Source: Blattabacterium cuenoti
GTDB lineage: Bacteria; Bacteroidota; Bacteroidia; Flavobacteriales; Blattabacteriaceae
Reading direction: 5' to 3'
Assembly (NCBI RefSeq): GCF_014251315.1
Contig: NZ_CP059185.1
Location: 391,017 to 455,016 of the forward strand
Length of the DNA: 64,000 bases
In this document: positions 49,630-59,117 of the stretch, in pieces
How positions within the stretch are numbered: position 1 is the first letter of the stretch
Layout of the letters: each line of letters begins with the position of its first letter
Program-made: the position numbers and the translations under genes
Notes under the pieces: generated by a model
What the model was told of the DNA's origin: nothing
The model's database searches: none
What the model saw: the letters and a program-made list of their open reading frames with translations, nothing else

Positions 49630-49875
49630 ATGGAAAATACATCCATAATCATATTTGGTTTTTTTATTATTGTAATATGCCTTTTACTTATATTGGTAAT
49701 ATTAATACAAAACCCTAAAAAGGAGAGTATTCAACAATCTTTTATGGAAAAAAATTTTAGATTTTTTGGAATTAAAAGAACAAATACATTTTTGGAGAAT
49801 ATTACTTGGTTTTTATCCATTATTATATTTTTTTTAACTCTATTTTTCAATTTTTTATTGAAATCAAAACATTAA
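49630..49875 (+). CDS. secG: Protein-export membrane protein SecG
   Basis: 81 residues with two membrane segments (about 7-28 and 57-76) joined by a cytoplasmic loop that contains LVILIQNPKKES and the FFGIKRTNTFLENITWFLS stretch, typical of Bacteroidota SecG. It assists SecYE. It lies 19 bases after lptE and 126 bases before groES. Confidence 0.88.
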   Translation: MENTSIIIFGFFIIVICLLLILVILIQNPKKESIQQSFMEKNFRFFGIKRTNTFLENITWFLSIIIFFLTLFFNFLLKSKH

Positions 49876-49887
49876 ATAAAATAAAGT

Positions 49888-49902
49888 ATGTCATAATGAC
49901 AT
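49888..49902. promoter_or_regulatory. Perfect 7-1-7 palindrome between secG and groES
   Basis: Arms ATGTCAT and ATGACAT flank a central A, starting 13 bases after the secG stop. The 12-base string CATAATGACATT (49892-49903) is shared with the palindrome before miaB. It lies about 40 bases upstream of the candidate groES promoter, where an activator or repressor could bind. A weak secG terminator is an alternative. Confidence 0.4.
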
Positions 49903-49926
49903 TTATCATTGCTCAAATAAAAAAAA

Positions 49927-49958
49927 TTGTAAATTTTTTCATTTGGCATGTTTTTGGC
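49927..49958 (+). promoter_or_regulatory. Candidate groESL promoter: overlapping Bacteroidota sigmaA-type and sigma54-type elements
   Basis: Two readings share these bases. (1) TTG (49927-49929), 19 bases, then TGTTTTTG (49949-49956), which is the Bacteroidota TTTG-N19-TAnnTTTG pattern with one mismatch. (2) TGGCATGTTTTTGGC (49944-49958), which fits the sigma54 -24/-12 pattern with the correct 10-base GG-to-GC spacing; mismatches are T for C after TGGCA and G for T in TTGC. The site lies 44 bases before the groES ATG. A sigma54 activator gene two genes upstream favours reading 2. Confidence 0.5.
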
Positions 49959-50001
49959 TTTGAACGATGTAGAATCATTAACCTTAAAAATTATTTATAA
50001 T

Positions 50002-50280
50002 ATGGTGGAAGTTAAGATTAAACCTTTAGCAGATCGCGTTCTTGTACAACCTGATCCTGCTGAAACAAAAACTGCTTCAGGTATTATTATTCCTGATACA
50101 GCAAAAGAAAAACCACAAAAAGGAACTATAATAGCAGTAGGTAAAGGAAAGAAAGATGAACCTATGAATCTAAAAGAAGGAGATAGAGTTTTGTACGGAA
50201 AATACTCTGGAACAGAATTAAAATGGGAAGGGGAAGAATATCTCATTATGCGAGAATCTGATGTTATAGCTATCATATGA
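50002..50280 (+). CDS. groS: Co-chaperonin GroES
   Basis: 92 residues from the ATG at 50002 ([15 protein letters not shown]). The frame runs 18 codons further upstream, but those overlap the promoter candidate and are outside the family. It shows [34 protein letters not shown] (mobile loop) and a C-terminal [11 protein letters not shown]. It caps GroEL. No Shine-Dalgarno sequence precedes it. Confidence 0.97.
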   Translation: MVEVKIKPLADRVLVQPDPAETKTASGIIIPDTAKEKPQKGTIIAVGKGKKDEPMNLKEGDRVLYGKYSGTELKWEGEEYLIMRESDVIAII

Positions 50281-50322
50281 TTCATATAACTTTATTAATA
50301 AGGTAAATTCATTAAAATTTAA

Positions 50323-51972
<1,650 letters not shown>

Positions 51973-51980
51973 ACACAATT

Positions 51981-52021
51981 AAAAAAAAAATAGTGTCCTT
52001 GTGAGACACTATTTTTTTTTT
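51981..52021. terminator. Strong bidirectional rho-independent terminator between groEL and kdsC
   Basis: TAGTGTC (51991-51997) pairs with GACACTA (52005-52011) around a 7-base loop. It is flanked by ten A on the left and ten T on the right, so it works in both directions: downstream of groEL (+) and of the convergent kdsC (-). It is the only clear classical terminator in the window. Confidence 0.88.
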
Positions 52022-52027
52022 AAAGTA

Positions 52028-52537
52028 TTAAAACCAATTTTTTTGAATTTTCAGAGTTTGTTCTATAACATCTCTAACACATCCTCTTCCTCCTTTTTTA
52101 GGAGAAATATATTTCGCTACATCTTTAACTTCTTGAACGGCATCTATTGGAGAACAAGGTAAGGCTACAGATTTCATTATCTCTATATCAGGAATATCAT
52201 CTCCCATATAGAGAACTTTTTTTTTAGTGATATTTAAAATATTGCAGTACTCATCTAAATATTTTTTTTTATCATCCACTCCTTGATAAATATAACGAAT
52301 ATTCAAACCTCTTAAACGTTTAAAAACCATTAAATCTGATCCTCTTGTTATAATACATAAATTATATCCTTTTTTTTTTGCTAATTGCATTGCATATCCA
52401 TCTTTAACAAACATTTGTCTAACCAGATTTCCATCTGGAAATAGATTTAAAGTGCAATTTGTTAATACTCCATCTACATCAAATATGAAAGTATTAATAT
52501 CATTCATTATACTTATATAATTTTCCATATGTTCCAT
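52028..52537 (-). CDS. kdsC: HAD-family phosphatase, KdsC-like (Kdo-8-phosphate phosphatase)
   Basis: 169 residues. It shows the HAD nucleophile motif FIFDVDGVLTN, ITRGSD (motif II), GDDIPDIEIM (motif IV) and the C-terminal KKGGRGCVRDVIEQ typical of KdsC. It would remove phosphate from Kdo-8-phosphate for LPS core synthesis. Three ATGs lie near the start (52537, 52528, 52507); the longest matches Bacteroidota relatives. A 131-base gap upstream shows no clear feature. Confidence 0.88.
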   Translation of the reverse strand: MEHMENYISIMNDINTFIFDVDGVLTNCTLNLFPDGNLVRQMFVKDGYAMQLAKKKGYNLCIITRGSDLMVFKRLRGLNIRYIYQGVDDKKKYLDEYCNILNITKKKVLYMGDDIPDIEIMKSVALPCSPIDAVQEVKDVAKYISPKKGGRGCVRDVIEQTLKIQKNWF

Positions 52538-52668
52538 TAAACATAATAAAAATAAAATAAAATAGTTATTTTATTTATTGTTGTTTTGTAATGCAAACAA
52601 CTTCACAAATAAAAAAGAATATTATTACAACATACTGCTATTTATTATTAATATTAAATAATTAATTT

Positions 52669-53070
52669 TTAAATATCTTCAAAATTAATATTTGTAAAAT
52701 TCTTTATTTCTGATGTTTTTTTTTGCACATCCTTAACTTCTTGATTATATGTAGTGTGATTTTTAAAATCTTTTTGATGACGTTCTGAAATTACTTCTCT
52801 TCCTTTTTCATTAATAATAAACCGAATCATATCATCAAGTATACTTTGAAATTTTGAAAAATCTTCTTTATACAAATAAATTTTGTGTTTTTTATAAGTA
52901 ACTTCTCCTGTTTCAGAAAAATTTTTCTTACTTTCAGTTATAGTCAAATAATAATCACCAGCTCTTGTTTCTCTTGCATCAAAAAAATAAGTTCTACTAC
53001 CAGTTTTTAGAGTTCGTGAACAAATTTCATTTCTTTCATTTCTTTCTTTGATATTTTCTTTTTCGTCCAT
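52669..53070 (-). CDS. DUF3276 / Pur-alpha-like nucleic-acid-binding protein
   Basis: 133 residues. The core matches the Bacteroidota DUF3276 family with a PUR-repeat fold: CSRTLKTGSRTYFFDARETRAGDYYLTITESKK and HKIYLYKEDFSKFQSILDDMIRFI. The tail is charged and divergent. Family members bind single-stranded DNA or RNA; the cellular role is not established. It stands alone with gaps on both sides. Confidence 0.88.
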   Translation of the reverse strand: MDEKENIKERNERNEICSRTLKTGSRTYFFDARETRAGDYYLTITESKKNFSETGEVTYKKHKIYLYKEDFSKFQSILDDMIRFIINEKGREVISERHQKDFKNHTTYNQEVKDVQKKTSEIKNFTNINFEDI

Positions 53071-53096
53071 TTCAATATTATATTATAATCCTAATT

Positions 53097-53104
53097 AGCA
53101 AATC
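53097..53104 (-). promoter_or_regulatory. Candidate -7 promoter element of the Pur-alpha-like gene
   Basis: On the minus strand the bases read TAGATTTG, a perfect TAnnTTTG match, 26 bases upstream of the ATG at 53070. No -33 element is evident at 19 bases. Confidence 0.4.
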
Positions 53105-53162
53105 TAAACAAAAAAAATGGTCCATACTATTTTTAATATAATTATTCAAAATTAAATTTTGA

Positions 53163-54887
53163 CTAAAAAATATTATAATTTTTTATTTTTGATATTTTTC
53201 CGTTTTTCAAAACAATAAACAAATCAAAATCAGAAATATAAGAAATATCATGAGTTATGATAATAATAGTGCTATACTTCATTTTTTCTTTAACATAATG
53301 AATAATTAATTTTCTGGTTTTTTGATCTATAGCAGAAAAACTATCATCAAATATAAGAATTTTTGGATTTCTTATTATAGCTCTAGCTATACATATTCTT
53401 TGTTTTTGTCCTCCAGATAGAGTAATTCCTCTTTCTCCTATAATAGTTTCATATCCATTTTTAAAATTTATAATGTCATTTTCTATCATAGCTATTCTAG
53501 CTGCATCATATACTTCATATGGAGTGACTTGATCTACAGTTCCTAAAGCTATGTTATTATAAATAGAATCTGAAAAAAGAAAAGATTCTTGAGGTACATA
53601 ACCAATATTATTTCTAAAATTGTACAAATTATGATTTTTTAAAGATAAATTATCTATTAATATTTCTCCTTGATTTGGGTCATATAAACGGGATATTAGT
53701 CTTCCTATGGTTGTTTTACCTGATCCTGTTTCTCCTGTTAAAATCAAAGTTTTTCCTTTCATCAAAGTAAAAGATAGTTTTTTAACTGTATGATTATATT
53801 GTTTTACATTTTTGCTATTACAATAAAAAAAACTCACATTTTTAAATTGAATTTTTCCAAATATTTTCGTTTCTATCAAATTATTATTCAATATATCAGG
53901 TTTCTCTTTCAAAAATTCACTAATACGAATTTGCGATACTTTAGCTCTTTCTGCAATAGAAACGACCCACCCTAATATAATAAAAGGAAAAATTAAAACA
54001 TTTATATATGTGAAGAATTCAGCAATACTTCCAATTTCTTTTATTTCTCCTTCAAAATATTTTTTTCCTCCAAAAAAAAGAATTAATAAATGACAAATTC
54101 CCATAAAAAATATAATAACAGAGGATAATATAATGTCAATTCTAGCTAATTCTATATTTTTTTTTTGGTATTTTAATATAATTTTTCTATATTTTTTTTG
54201 AAAAAAAGATTCTGATACAAATGATTTAATAACATGAATTCCTGAAAAAGTTTCTTGTATAAAAGAACAGATAAGAGATTGAAAATTTTGAACTTCTTCG
54301 CTTTTATTAGTAATATAAACACTAATATAATAGATAAAAATAAAAAGAATAGGAATAGGTAAAATAACATAAAAAGTTAAAATTTTGTTAATTCGTAACA
54401 TTTGCATAAAAACCATAAAAAAAAGAATAATAAGATTCAAAAAATACATTATTCCAGGACCTATATATTGTCTAATAAAAGAAACATCCTCTGTAAGACG
54501 GTTCATTAAATCTCCTGTAGAATTTTTTTTATAGAAGGATAAACTCAATTTTTGATAATGTGAAAAAATTTCATTTTTTATATCAAATTCTATCATTCTA
54601 GACGTACTAATTATACATTTCCGCATATGATACTTTACAAACCCAGCTATAATTGGAACTATTAATATAATACTGGTATAAATACAAATCTCTTTTTTTA
54701 TAGAAAAAGAATTTGATGTATTTGAAAAGTTTGTAAACAGATCTTTTATGGTATTAACAGACTTTCCTATATAAGGAATAGGAAGTATAGTTAAAATATT
54801 TGATATTAAAATTAATAAAAATCCTATACACAAACGTAATTTGTACTTTTGACAATATCTTTTGCTAAAAGCAAATAAACCACTCAT
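53163..54887 (-). CDS. ABC exporter, fused permease and ATPase (MsbA-like)
   Basis: 574 residues from the ATG at 54887; a GTG lies three codons upstream. The N-terminal half has six membrane helices (MSGLFAFSKRYCQKYK at the start), and the C-terminal half is an ABC ATPase: GETGSGKTTIGRL (Walker A), Q-loop GYVPQESFLF, signature LSGGQKQRICIARAI and ILIFDDSFSAID (Walker B). The likely substrate is a lipid such as lipid A, or a drug-like compound; the sequence does not decide. It is divergent from nusB. Confidence 0.9.
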   Translation of the reverse strand: MSGLFAFSKRYCQKYKLRLCIGFLLILISNILTILPIPYIGKSVNTIKDLFTNFSNTSNSFSIKKEICIYTSIILIVPIIAGFVKYHMRKCIISTSRMIEFDIKNEIFSHYQKLSLSFYKKNSTGDLMNRLTEDVSFIRQYIGPGIMYFLNLIILFFMVFMQMLRINKILTFYVILPIPILFIFIYYISVYITNKSEEVQNFQSLICSFIQETFSGIHVIKSFVSESFFQKKYRKIILKYQKKNIELARIDIILSSVIIFFMGICHLLILFFGGKKYFEGEIKEIGSIAEFFTYINVLIFPFIILGWVVSIAERAKVSQIRISEFLKEKPDILNNNLIETKIFGKIQFKNVSFFYCNSKNVKQYNHTVKKLSFTLMKGKTLILTGETGSGKTTIGRLISRLYDPNQGEILIDNLSLKNHNLYNFRNNIGYVPQESFLFSDSIYNNIALGTVDQVTPYEVYDAARIAMIENDIINFKNGYETIIGERGITLSGGQKQRICIARAIIRNPKILIFDDSFSAIDQKTRKLIIHYVKEKMKYSTIIIITHDISYISDFDLFIVLKNGKISKIKNYNIF

Positions 54888-54903
54888 ATAACACACAAAA
54901 ATA

Positions 54904-54920
54904 CAAACTTTTTAAGTTTG
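54904..54920. promoter_or_regulatory. 7-3-7 palindrome in the ABC exporter/nusB divergent gap
   Basis: CAAACTT and AAGTTTG pair perfectly around TTT, followed on the plus strand by ATTTTTTATTT. It looks like a terminator on the plus strand, although no plus-strand gene lies just upstream, much like the hairpin between pyrG and ffs. It could be an operator for the divergent pair. Confidence 0.35.
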
Positions 54921-54990
54921 ATTTTTTATTTATATTAATTATACAATAAATTTTTTCGTGCATAAAAAATCAACATTATTACAATAAAAA

Positions 54991-55935
54991 ATGTCAATAA
55001 GACGACACTTCAGAATAAGAAGTTTACAATTTTTATATGCTCAACATTTATCTAAAATGGATTCAAAAAAAGTTGAAGAAAATATGCTTAAAAGTATTGA
55101 TTCCTTGCATCACTTGTATATTTTTCTTCTTTATTTAATTTTAAAAATTAGAGAAAATGTTATAAAAAAAAATTTATATAACAAGAATAAAAATCAAACA
55201 AACATCATACAAAAATTTGCATACAATTCAGTAATAAAAATTTTATCTAAAAATAAATATTTAATAGAAGAATATCATTCCACAAAAAATTCAGGAAAAA
55301 TTTTATGGAATCAACAAGATGAATATATTTTTATGTTTTTGCAAGAAATGCAAAAAGAATCAAATTTTTGCAAAAAATATTATGGAAAAACCTTTTCTTC
55401 TTCTTTCGAAGAAGAAAAAAGATTTATAATAATGTATTATAAAAATTTTGTTATTCCAAATAAAAAATTAATGGAATCTATAGAAGATTTATATTACATT
55501 AATGGAGAAGAAGATTTATACATAGCTCATACCATGGTATGTAAGACTTTACAATTTATCAATCATTCAACTCCTAAAAATTTTAAATTATACAATATTT
55601 ATAAGAATGATGAAAATAAGAAATTTATTATCGATTTATATAGAAATACAATTTTTCATAAAGAAGAATTTAATGATTTAATTAATGATATATCAAATAA
55701 TTGGGACATAAAAAGAATAGCAATTATAGATTTAATTATATTGCAAATGGCTATTTGCGAATTTTTATATTTTCCAAATATCCCCCCTAAAGCAACTATG
55801 AATGAATATATTGAAATTACAAAAATATTTTGTATGGAAAAGAGCAAAATTTTTATTAATGGAATATTAGACCAAATATTTAAATTTTTATATAAAAAAA
55901 ATAAAATATTCAAAATAGGAAAAGGACTTATGTAA
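54991..55935 (+). CDS. nusB: Transcription antitermination factor NusB (long form)
   Basis: 314 residues, about twice the length of E. coli NusB, as in other Bacteroidota where an N-terminal extension precedes the NusB fold. It starts MSIRRHFRIRSLQFLYAQHL, and the conserved helical core is at the C-terminus (NWDIKRIAIIDLIILQMAICEFLYF, PPKATMNEYIEITKIFC, FINGILDQI). It acts with S10 in rRNA antitermination. A palindrome covers its stop codon. Confidence 0.92.
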   Translation: MSIRRHFRIRSLQFLYAQHLSKMDSKKVEENMLKSIDSLHHLYIFLLYLILKIRENVIKKNLYNKNKNQTNIIQKFAYNSVIKILSKNKYLIEEYHSTKNSGKILWNQQDEYIFMFLQEMQKESNFCKKYYGKTFSSSFEEEKRFIIMYYKNFVIPNKKLMESIEDLYYINGEEDLYIAHTMVCKTLQFINHSTPKNFKLYNIYKNDENKKFIIDLYRNTIFHKEEFNDLINDISNNWDIKRIAIIDLIILQMAICEFLYFPNIPPKATMNEYIEITKIFCMEKSKIFINGILDQIFKFLYKKNKIFKIGKGLM

Positions 55936-55939
55936 GTCC
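55924..55939 (+). repeat. Palindrome covering the nusB stop codon
   Basis: GGACTTA and TAAGTCC pair perfectly around TG, with the nusB stop codon TAA inside the right arm. As RNA it can form a 6-bp stem with a 4-base loop. No U-tract follows, so it is not a terminator. It may mark an mRNA end or processing site between nusB and yajC. Confidence 0.35.
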
Positions 55940-55961
55940 ATTAAACAAAATATTACGTTTT

Positions 55962-56303
55962 ATGTTTTTCTCACTACAACAAAATTCTATTGCAAACACT
56001 ATTTGTATGTTTGTATTGATTTTCATTATATTTTATTTTTTTATGATCCGTCCTCAAATAAAAAAGCAAAAAATTGAAAAACGGTTTCAGGAAAATTTAA
56101 AAAAAGGAAATCATATAGTAACAAATTCAGGAATACATGGTAAAATCACAGATGTTACAGATCATTTTTGTATACTAGAGACTATTACAGGAAAAATAAA
56201 AATTGAAAAAAATACAATTTCAAAAGAATTAACACAATTACGTTATAGTAGTAATAATAAGAACAATACTATTATAGATTATGACAAAAAAAACAGAAAA
56301 TAA
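55962..56303 (+). CDS. yajC: Preprotein translocase subunit YajC
   Basis: 113 residues. One membrane segment (about 14-30), then the conserved MIRPQIKKQKIEKRFQENLKKGNHIVTNSGIHGKI. It joins SecDF at the translocon. Its 3' end overlaps coaE by 23 bases, and nusB lies 26 bases upstream, the usual Bacteroidota order nusB-yajC-coaE. Confidence 0.95.
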   Translation: MFFSLQQNSIANTICMFVLIFIIFYFFMIRPQIKKQKIEKRFQENLKKGNHIVTNSGIHGKITDVTDHFCILETITGKIKIEKNTISKELTQLRYSSNNKNNTIIDYDKKNRK

Positions 56304-56934
56304 AAAAATAAAATTAGTAGGAATAACAGGAAAAATGGGATCTGGAAAAAGCTTATTTTCTTCTTTTTTCAAAAAAAAAGGGATTCCTGTTTATTCTTCA
56401 GATCAAAGAGGAAAAATATTGATGAATCAAATCGAGATTATAAAAAAAAATATTATAAAATACTTTGGTAAAAATTCTTATGAAAAAGATAAAATAAATA
56501 AATTTTATTTATCTAAAATTGTATTTAAAAATCCTATTGCGCTAAAATTATTGTGTTCCATTGTACATCCATGGATATTATTTGATTTTAAACAATGGAT
56601 ATCATCTATATCTAGACGGAAACAAATACAGAAACAAACTATGTATGTAATAAAGGAATCAGCCATATTATTTGAAAGCGGAAGTTATAAAGAATGTGAT
56701 TTTGTTATAACTATAACTTCACCCAAAGAAAATATGATCGAAAGAATAATAAAAAGAGATAATTTAAATGAAAATCAAATTGCAGATCGTTTAAAAAATC
56801 AAATATCTAATATAAAAAGAGAAAATAAATCCGATTTTATAATTAAAAATTATTTATCCACATACCATTTACAAAAAGAGGCTGATATAACACATAAATT
56901 GTTAAAAAGACTAATTCTACAAAAAAATCAATAA
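56281..56934 (+). CDS. coaE: Dephospho-CoA kinase
   Basis: 217 residues; last step of coenzyme A synthesis. It shows the P-loop GITGKMGSGKSLF, SSDQRGKILM, the IVHPWILFDF segment and VIKESAILFESGSYKECDFVITITS. The C-terminal lid and helices (ERIIKRDNLNENQIADRLKNQI) are normal. It overlaps yajC by 23 bases; the first ATG fits. Confidence 0.94.
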   Translation: MTKKTENKKIKLVGITGKMGSGKSLFSSFFKKKGIPVYSSDQRGKILMNQIEIIKKNIIKYFGKNSYEKDKINKFYLSKIVFKNPIALKLLCSIVHPWILFDFKQWISSISRRKQIQKQTMYVIKESAILFESGSYKECDFVITITSPKENMIERIIKRDNLNENQIADRLKNQISNIKRENKSDFIIKNYLSTYHLQKEADITHKLLKRLILQKNQ

Positions 56935-56936
56935 AT

Positions 56937-57050
56937 ATGGGCAAAGGAGATAAAAAAACTAGAAAAGGAAAAATAAGAAATAAAACCTATGGGAATCTTC
57001 GTCCAAATCCAAGAAATGCCAAAAAAAAAAAGAAAAAAAAAAGTAATTAA
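56937..57050 (+). CDS. 30S ribosomal protein bTHX
   Basis: A 37-codon gene starting 2 bases after the coaE stop. It begins MGKGDKKTRKGKIRNKTYGN and ends in a Lys-rich tail, matching the small bTHX ribosomal proteins of Bacteroidota. The coding sequence holds runs of 11 A (57021-57031) and 10 A (57033-57042) encoding Lys, so polymerase slippage is likely. Its last 4 bases overlap the 3' end of the opposite-strand peptidase gene. Confidence 0.88.
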   Translation: MGKGDKKTRKGKIRNKTYGNLRPNPRNAKKKKKKKSN

Positions 57051-57745
57051 AAATGTTCTTCTTTTTTATCAGTGAAAATAGATAAAAAATATATTAATTG
57101 AGCTAAACTACCTAAAGCAGAAACCACATAAGTCAAAGCTGCCCAATTTAGGGATTCTTTTGCTTTATGATATTCTTGATAATTCACCACATTTTTATTC
57201 CTGAGCCAGGTTAAAGCTCTGTTACTCGCATCAAATTCTATAGGTAATGTGATAAAAGAAAAAACAACTACTAAAAAAAATAATCCTATTCCTAATTGAA
57301 GAATTAAAGAGTCTTTTCCTCCTGAACTATAAAAAATAGTTAATCCAGACATTATTGCTATATTAATAAATTTAGAACTAAAATTCAAAATAGGGACTAG
57401 GTGATTCCGTAATTTTAATAAATTATAACCTAATCTGTGTTGTAAAGCATGACCACATTCATGAGCAGCTACTGCTACTGAAGCTGCAGTTCTATCGTTA
57501 TACACTTTTTCGCTCAAATTAATTGTTTTATTTATAGGATTATAATGATCTGTTAATTCTCCTTCTACAGAAAGGACATTAACATCAAATATTCCATGAT
57601 CTGTCAACATTTTTTCTGCTATCTCTTTTCCACTCATACGCGAATGTAAGTAAACCTTAGAATAAGCTATAAACTTATTCTTTAATATTGTATTAACTAT
57701 AACACTTATTAAAAAAGTAGTTCCCACAATGAAATAGTAAGTCAT
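57047..57745 (-). CDS. Membrane zinc metallopeptidase, YugP-like
   Basis: 232 residues. One N-terminal membrane segment, then the zinc motif AAHECGHALQH (about residues 92-102), a further three hydrophobic segments, and SFITLPIEFDASNRAL. This matches the YugP-type zinc metallopeptidase family, whose substrates are not known. The start has a candidate promoter box close upstream. Confidence 0.9.
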   Translation of the reverse strand: MTYYFIVGTTFLISVIVNTILKNKFIAYSKVYLHSRMSGKEIAEKMLTDHGIFDVNVLSVEGELTDHYNPINKTINLSEKVYNDRTAASVAVAAHECGHALQHRLGYNLLKLRNHLVPILNFSSKFINIAIMSGLTIFYSSGGKDSLILQLGIGLFFLVVVFSFITLPIEFDASNRALTWLRNKNVVNYQEYHKAKESLNWAALTYVVSALGSLAQLIYFLSIFTDKKEEHF

Positions 57746-57762
57746 AAAAATCTATTTTTGAA

Positions 57763-57770
57763 CAAAATTA
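57763..57770 (-). promoter_or_regulatory. Candidate -7 promoter element of the YugP-like peptidase gene
   Basis: On the minus strand the bases read TAATTTTG, a perfect TAnnTTTG match, 17 bases upstream of the ATG at 57745. The divergent ndh gene starts at 57831, and the 6-2-6 palindrome GTCAAA-TT-TTTGAC (57816-57829) ends one base before its ATG. Confidence 0.4.
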
Positions 57771-57830
57771 TTAATTTATCAATTAAAATGAAAATATATA
57801 TAAATTAGCTTATATGTCAAATTTTTGACG

Positions 57831-59117
57831 ATGAATATACCAAGAGTAAACAACCTAAAAAGAGTCGTTATTATTGGTGCTGGATTTGCTGGATTACAAG
57901 TAGCAAAAAAATTAAGAAGAGATAAATTTCAGGTGGTGCTTATAGATAAAAATAATTACCATACTTTCCAACCCTTATTATATCAAGTGGCTACAGCAGG
58001 TTTAGAACCAGACTCTATAGCGCACTCTATTAGAAACATTATAAAAAAAACAAAAAACTTTTTTTTTAGATTAGCAACCGTTCATTATATCAACACAAAA
58101 GAACAAAAAATATACACAAATGTAGGAAGTTTATCCTATGATTATTTGATTATGGCAACAGGATCTGTTACTAATTATTTTGGTAACAAAAATATAGAGT
58201 TTTTTGCTTTGCCCATGAAATCTATTCCAGAAGCTTTAAATTTGAGAAGTCTCATTTTACAAGATTTTGAATCCGCTTTATTAACAAAAAATGATAAAGA
58301 AAAAGAAAGATTAATGACTTTTGTTATTGTAGGAGGAGGCCCGACTGGAGTTGAATTAGCTGGAGCTTTAGCTGAAATGAAGAAATACGTATTGCCACAT
58401 GATTATCCTGATTTAGATATTCAACATATGAATATTCATTTACTACAAGCTACTTCTAGATTATTAGATGGAATGTCTGAACAATCAGCTAAACAAGCTT
58501 ACAAAAATTTGAAAGAATTAGGAGTTATCATTTGGTTGAATTCTTTAGTTAAAGATTATAATGGTGAAATAGTTTTTATGGAAAAAAATAAAAAAATAGA
58601 ATCTTCTAATGTAATATGGGCTGCGGGAGTCAAAGGAGCTATTATAAAAGGTTTTATAAAAGAAGATGTAGAAGGAAATAGAATTTTAGTAGATAATTAT
58701 CTTAAGGCTATAAGATATAAAAATATTTTTGCTATTGGAGATATAGCTTGTATGAATAAAAATAATTACCATCCTAATGGTATTCCTATGACAGCTCAAC
58801 CTGCTATACAACAAGGTAATTATTTAGCTAAAAATTTAAATTGTATTGATGATAAAACAAATATAAAACCTTTTGTTTATAAAAATTTAGGTTCTATGGC
58901 AACTATTGGTAGAAATAAAGCGGTATGTGATTTCCCTTATTTAAAATTAAAAGGTTTTTTAGCGTGGATAGTTTGGATGTTTGTTCATTTGGTCAGTTTA
59001 GTAGGTTTTAGAAATCGAGCAATAGCTTTAACAAATTGGATTATTCAATATTTTCATTATAATAAGAGTGTACGTTTAATTATAAGACCATTTCATAGAA
59101 AAAAAAAAATCATTTAA
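57831..59117 (+). CDS. ndh: Type II NADH:quinone oxidoreductase
   Basis: 428 residues from the ATG at 57831 (MNIPRVNNLKRVVIIGAGFAG); a TTG lies two codons upstream. Non-pumping flavoprotein that passes electrons from NADH to menaquinone. It shows the FAD motif GAGFAGLQVAKKL, FQPLLYQVATAGLEPD, the NADH motif VGGGPTGVELAGALAEM, and FAIGDIACM. The C-terminus has two hydrophobic segments (LAWIVWMFVHLVSLVGF) for membrane attachment. It overlaps menF by 8 bases tail to tail. Confidence 0.95.
   Translation: MNIPRVNNLKRVVIIGAGFAGLQVAKKLRRDKFQVVLIDKNNYHTFQPLLYQVATAGLEPDSIAHSIRNIIKKTKNFFFRLATVHYINTKEQKIYTNVGSLSYDYLIMATGSVTNYFGNKNIEFFALPMKSIPEALNLRSLILQDFESALLTKNDKEKERLMTFVIVGGGPTGVELAGALAEMKKYVLPHDYPDLDIQHMNIHLLQATSRLLDGMSEQSAKQAYKNLKELGVIIWLNSLVKDYNGEIVFMEKNKKIESSNVIWAAGVKGAIIKGFIKEDVEGNRILVDNYLKAIRYKNIFAIGDIACMNKNNYHPNGIPMTAQPAIQQGNYLAKNLNCIDDKTNIKPFVYKNLGSMATIGRNKAVCDFPYLKLKGFLAWIVWMFVHLVSLVGFRNRAIALTNWIIQYFHYNKSVRLIIRPFHRKKKII

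Noticed and set aside
49876..50001. CIRCE/HrcA operator before groES
   Set aside because: No TTAGCACTC-N9-GAGTGCTAA-like repeat is present here or upstream of dnaK.
49948..50001. 18-codon N-terminal extension of GroES
   Set aside because: GroES starts at [13 protein letters not shown] in the family, and the extension overlaps the candidate promoter.
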